The notes under the pieces: model-generated
Seen by the model: the letters and a program-made list of their open reading frames with translations, nothing else
What the model was told of the DNA's origin: nothing
Database searches by the model: none
Position numbers and translations under genes: made by a program
Assembly (NCBI GenBank): GCA_965218715.1
Contig: CBDCLY010000038.1
Coordinates: 11,805 to 75,804 of the forward strand
Reading direction: 5' to 3'
Origin: CBDCLY01 sp965218715
GTDB taxonomy: Bacteria; Bacteroidota; Bacteroidia; Flavobacteriales_E; Vicingaceae
DNA length: 64,000 nucleotides
Part shown: positions 61,036 to 64,000 of the stretch, piece by piece
Layout: each line of letters starts with the position of its first letter
Position numbering within the stretch: position 1 is the first letter of the stretch

Positions 61036-64000
61036 CTATCTATTTTGCTGATTTACTCTTCCAATTGAAGGGTTAATTCTATCTCTCAATTGATTGCCAA
61101 AATCGCCTTGAGGGTACATCTGATTGGTCATGATTACCAATCGATTTAGAATTGCTGCTGCTTGCTGTTGTTCCCTTCTCACTGTTTTAGCGTACTCTGG
61201 TTTCAAACTCAAGTAATACGACAATTCTTTTTCAAAGATATCAGCTAACCTTGCCACAATTTGATTGCCTTTTTCATTGTCGCCCGCTGCGTAATATGAT
61301 TCTGCCAAGTACATGACAAAAACATCATAGGGTACATTTTCTTCAGGCATCACCTCAAATGCACGGTCAAGAACCTCAAGAGCAGTGTCATTCTTTCCTT
61401 CCTCAATTAGCTTTTTAGCCAATCTTGAAAAAGTAATTCTCAAGCTCATGGTCATTCTTCGATTGGTTTCATCCATGTAAATGTTGTTCGTATCCATTCC
61501 GCCCCAGTGGAAATCATTCATCAACCTTTTATACAGAACGTCTGTATTTACATATCCTGGATCACCATTCGGGTCTGGCTGCTTTTTTATTGGCACTAAA
61601 CGGTAGGCCATTCCTTCAGCTCTAAAGTAATCTTGCAATCCAATATAGCTATCGATGCCTGTAGTACTTGCAAAATATACAGGTCTATCCCAATTGTTTG
61701 AAGCCAAAATGTCAATTATGGTAAGGTCATTTTTGAAGAGATAATTTTTCTTAATGTTCCATCTTATCTCATCTACCATTTGGTCTGCATTTTCTGGGCT
61801 AATGGTGCCATTCGCTAACAATTTCTTCTTGTCAACCTTCAACTTCAATTTTTTAGCAGGGATGTAGTCAATTTTTTCTCCATTGCTTACAGGAATTTTA
61901 GAGTTTGGACTGTCACTTTTAATAAAGTTGATCAATTCATTTACATCAATGTGGCCTTTTATTTCTGGGCGCTCATAAACTGGCAAATAATCATTGGTTC
62001 CCTGTCTGATTTTCTCTTCAGGTAAGGTTAATGCCAATGCTTCAGAGTCATAAGCCTTTCTGCGCATTTGGTTGATGTACCAATCTGTATTCAATAAGCT
62101 AAGGTTTACCACCCTTACATCTGTTCGGTATTCTTCCACTTCTTGCACGTACCATAGTGGGAATGTGTCGTTATCACCATTCGTAAACAAGATGGAATTT
62201 GGCTCACAAGAATCCAAATAATTTTTAGCAAAATCTCTACCTGTGTATCTATCTGCTCTAGAATGGTCATCCCAATTTTCGGAAGCCATAATTCCAGGTA
62301 CAGCAATCAAACATGCAAGTGAAACCGCTATTGCACTGATTTGACTAGGAACTTTTTTACCTATCCAATCGAACAAGGCAAACACGCCCAATCCTATCCA
62401 AATGGCAAAAGCATAAAAGGAGGCGGCATAGGCATAATCTCGTTCTCTTGGTTGCATCGGGTATTGATTCAGGTAGATGACAATTGCCAAGCCTGTAAAG
62501 AAAAACAGGAGCAATACAATTGCACCATCTCGATTACTTTTGCTGAATTGAAAGAACAAGCCGATTAGCCCAAGTATGAATGGGAGTAGGTAATATTTAT
62601 TATTGGCAGGACTCTCGGTAATGTATTCAGGCAAGTTATCTTGGTTGCCCAAACGCATCTCGTCAATGAATTTGATTCCAGAAATCCAGTTTCCATGGAC
62701 AATATTACCATGGCCTTGAACGTCATTCTGGCGTCCTGCAAAATTCCACATGAAATACCGCCAATACATCCAATTGACCTGGTACCTAAAAAAGTAGGTT
62801 AAGTTTTCACCAAGAGTAGGGGTGTTGATCACTTTTGTGCTTCCGTCCTGACCTTGATATCGAATTGGTTTTCCTTCGAATTTAGACCAGCGTTTGTAAT
62901 GAGGGATGTGCCTGCTTTCAGAACTCCACATTCTTGGAATTAGGCTTAAGAAGCGCTCGTCATAATTTGCTGAGGCATTTTTTCTCTCATCAATGATGAT
63001 GTATTTGCCAGACTCCTTATCCTGAAAATACAAAGGAGAACCATCTTTGTATGGATCTTTTGCGTTTAAAGGAGTGTTGAACGAATGACCGTTAAATAGA
63101 GGTCTGTCACCGTATTGTTCACGATTTAAATAGGACAAAAAGGTAAATACGTTCTCTGGATTATTTTCATCCATAGGAGTATTGGCATTCGATCGAATAA
63201 GGATAACAGCGAAAGAAGAATAGCCCATTAAAATGGCCATAAAGCACAATAAGACGGTGTTGTATACTACTTTCTTATGCTTGTGAGTATAATGAATCCC
63301 GAATACCAGTAGGCCTATCAACAATGCGATGTAAATGAAAAACCCAGTATTGAATGGCAATCCAAAACTATTGGTGAAGAGCAATTCAAATTTTGAAGCC
63401 ATTACCACAATTCCAGGAATAATTCCGTATTGAATGGCACCAAGAATCACAATAGAAAGGATTAAGGCTAAGCCAATTCCTTTCGGACTAGGTTTAAATT
63501 TCTTGAAATAATAAACCAAAACAATTGCAGGAATGGCCAATAAGTTCAAAAGGTGAACCCCAATTGAAAGTCCCATTAAATAAGCAATAAGAACGATCCA
63601 TTTTAAATTATGCGTTTTTTCTGCTTCACCTTCCCATTTAATTATTGCCCAGAAAACTGCTGCAGTAAACAAAGAAGAAAGTGCATATACCTCTCCTTCT
63701 ACTGCTGAGAACCAGAATGAGTCTGAGAAAGTATAAGCCAAGCTTCCTACAATACCACTTCCAATTACAGCTAAAGTTTTAGGGCCATTCAAGTCTCCAG
63801 ATTGTAAAGCAATCTTCTTTGCAAATGCAGTAATGGTCCAAAACAAGAAGAGTATTGTGAATGAACTTGCCAAGGCAGACAGAGAATTGATCATCAATGC
63901 TGCGCTTTCTGGCGCCGCAAACAAAGTAAAGAATCTTGCAATTAACATAAAGAAAGGCGCTCCAGGAGGGTGACCTACTTCTAATTTGAAAGCCGTAGCG
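61036..64000 (-). CDS. DUF2723 family membrane protein (5' end outside window)
   Basis: The frame is open to the right edge, so the start lies beyond 64000; the first visible residues ATAFKLEVGHPPGAPFF are a typical internal segment of the family. About eleven hydrophobic segments fill the visible N-terminal 550 residues, interrupted by a large loop. The soluble C-terminal part contains GDNDTFPLWYVQEVE, RVVNLSLLNTDWYINQMR and a TPR-like stretch (TALEVLDRAFEVMPEENVPYDV). DUF2723 proteins are GT-C-like; the animal TMEM260 protein carrying this domain is an O-mannosyltransferase. What the bacterial members do is less certain. Confidence 0.85.
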   Translation of the reverse strand, partial: ATAFKLEVGHPPGAPFFMLIARFFTLFAAPESAALMINSLSALASSFTILFLFWTITAFAKKIALQSGDLNGPKTLAVIGSGIVGSLAYTFSDSFWFSAVEGEVYALSSLFTAAVFWAIIKWEGEAEKTHNLKWIVLIAYLMGLSIGVHLLNLLAIPAIVLVYYFKKFKPSPKGIGLALILSIVILGAIQYGIIPGIVVMASKFELLFTNSFGLPFNTGFFIYIALLIGLLVFGIHYTHKHKKVVYNTVLLCFMAILMGYSSFAVILIRSNANTPMDENNPENVFTFLSYLNREQYGDRPLFNGHSFNTPLNAKDPYKDGSPLYFQDKESGKYIIIDERKNASANYDERFLSLIPRMWSSESRHIPHYKRWSKFEGKPIRYQGQDGSTKVINTPTLGENLTYFFRYQVNWMYWRYFMWNFAGRQNDVQGHGNIVHGNWISGIKFIDEMRLGNQDNLPEYITESPANNKYYLLPFILGLIGLFFQFSKSNRDGAIVLLLFFFTGLAIVIYLNQYPMQPRERDYAYAASFYAFAIWIGLGVFALFDWIGKKVPSQISAIAVSLACLIAVPGIMASENWDDHSRADRYTGRDFAKNYLDSCEPNSILFTNGDNDTFPLWYVQEVEEYRTDVRVVNLSLLNTDWYINQMRRKAYDSEALALTLPEEKIRQGTNDYLPVYERPEIKGHIDVNELINFIKSDSPNSKIPVSNGEKIDYIPAKKLKLKVDKKKLLANGTISPENADQMVDEIRWNIKKNYLFKNDLTIIDILASNNWDRPVYFASTTGIDSYIGLQDYFRAEGMAYRLVPIKKQPDPNGDPGYVNTDVLYKRLMNDFHWGGMDTNNIYMDETNRRMTMSLRITFSRLAKKLIEEGKNDTALEVLDRAFEVMPEENVPYDVFVMYLAESYYAAGDNEKGNQIVARLADIFEKELSYYLSLKPEYAKTVRREQQQAAAILNRLVIMTNQMYPQGDFGNQLRDRINPSIGRVNQQNR

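Noticed and set aside
1..64000. CRISPR array, tRNA or rRNA genes, insertion sequences, prophage or defence genes
   Set aside because: No regularly spaced repeats, no cloverleaf or rRNA-like sequence, and no transposase, integrase or defence protein motif was seen in any of the gaps or genes.

Overview
The window is a stretch of core chromosome from a member of the Bacteroidota, most likely order Flavobacteriales. The evidence is consistent. Surface proteins end in type IX secretion (T9SS) sorting domains, both type A (FPNP start) and type B (IFTPNGDG start). Several genes have TAnnTTTG-like -7 promoter boxes. Families restricted to the phylum are present (DUF2480, DUF4296, DUF6089, a long PurF-like amidotransferase). 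The order pdxJ / CBS protein / nadK / DUF6089 protein / uppS / bamA / ompH / ompH / murI is one I remember from flavobacteria. DNA is AT-rich and gene-dense: no intergenic gap reaches 300 bases, and I found no rRNA, tRNA, CRISPR, phage or insertion sequence.

Layout. 0-4.8 kb: the tail of a T9SS surface protein, riboflavin synthase, metF and a large T9SS adhesin. 4.9-7.8 kb: lepA, heavily frameshifted, then thiL. 7.9-14.4 kb: a complete SUF iron-sulfur operon (A-type carrier, sufB, sufC, sufD, sufS, sufE, a SufT-like DUF59 gene, a DUF2480 gene) ending in a strong hairpin. An AT-rich inverted repeat sits between sufB and sufC and replaces the 5' end of sufC. 14.4-24.3 kb: secreted T9SS proteins, dxs, a PurF-like enzyme, an M14 carboxypeptidase, an Nfu carrier and a gamma-carbonic anhydrase. 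24.3-34.3 kb: an envelope-assembly cluster with murI, two OmpH/Skp chaperones, BamA, UppS, beta-barrel proteins, a second small Omp85 protein and nadK. 34.3-46.4 kb: pdxJ, a hydrolase, a Dpm1-like glycosyltransferase, dihydroorotase, tyrS, an alanine racemase, thymidine kinase and several lineage-specific proteins. 46.4-64 kb: an acidic repeat protein, a TolC/adaptor pair, tsaB, a DUF922 protein, a thioredoxin-fold YyaL protein, a second large PKD adhesin, an M20 dipeptidase, gpmI and a DUF2723 membrane protein cut by the window edge.

How the genes fit together. Much of the window serves the envelope: undecaprenyl-phosphate synthesis (dxs, uppS), peptidoglycan precursors (murI, alr), outer-membrane insertion (BamA, OmpH) and T9SS cargo. 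A polyprenol-phosphate mannose synthase and a DUF2723 protein could belong to a protein O-mannosylation route acting on that cargo; this is inference. SUF, SufT, DUF2480 and Nfu together cover iron-sulfur assembly.

Quality note. Single-base frameshifts are concentrated in two islands, about 5.2-6.5 kb (lepA) and 24.2-29.8 kb (gamma-CA to the DUF6089 gene). Protein similarity continues across every break, so I regard these as probable sequencing or consensus errors rather than decayed genes. I saw no defence system, biosynthetic gene cluster or mobile island. The most open leads are the sufB-sufC repeat, the DUF2480 member of the suf operon and the possible O-mannosylation link.
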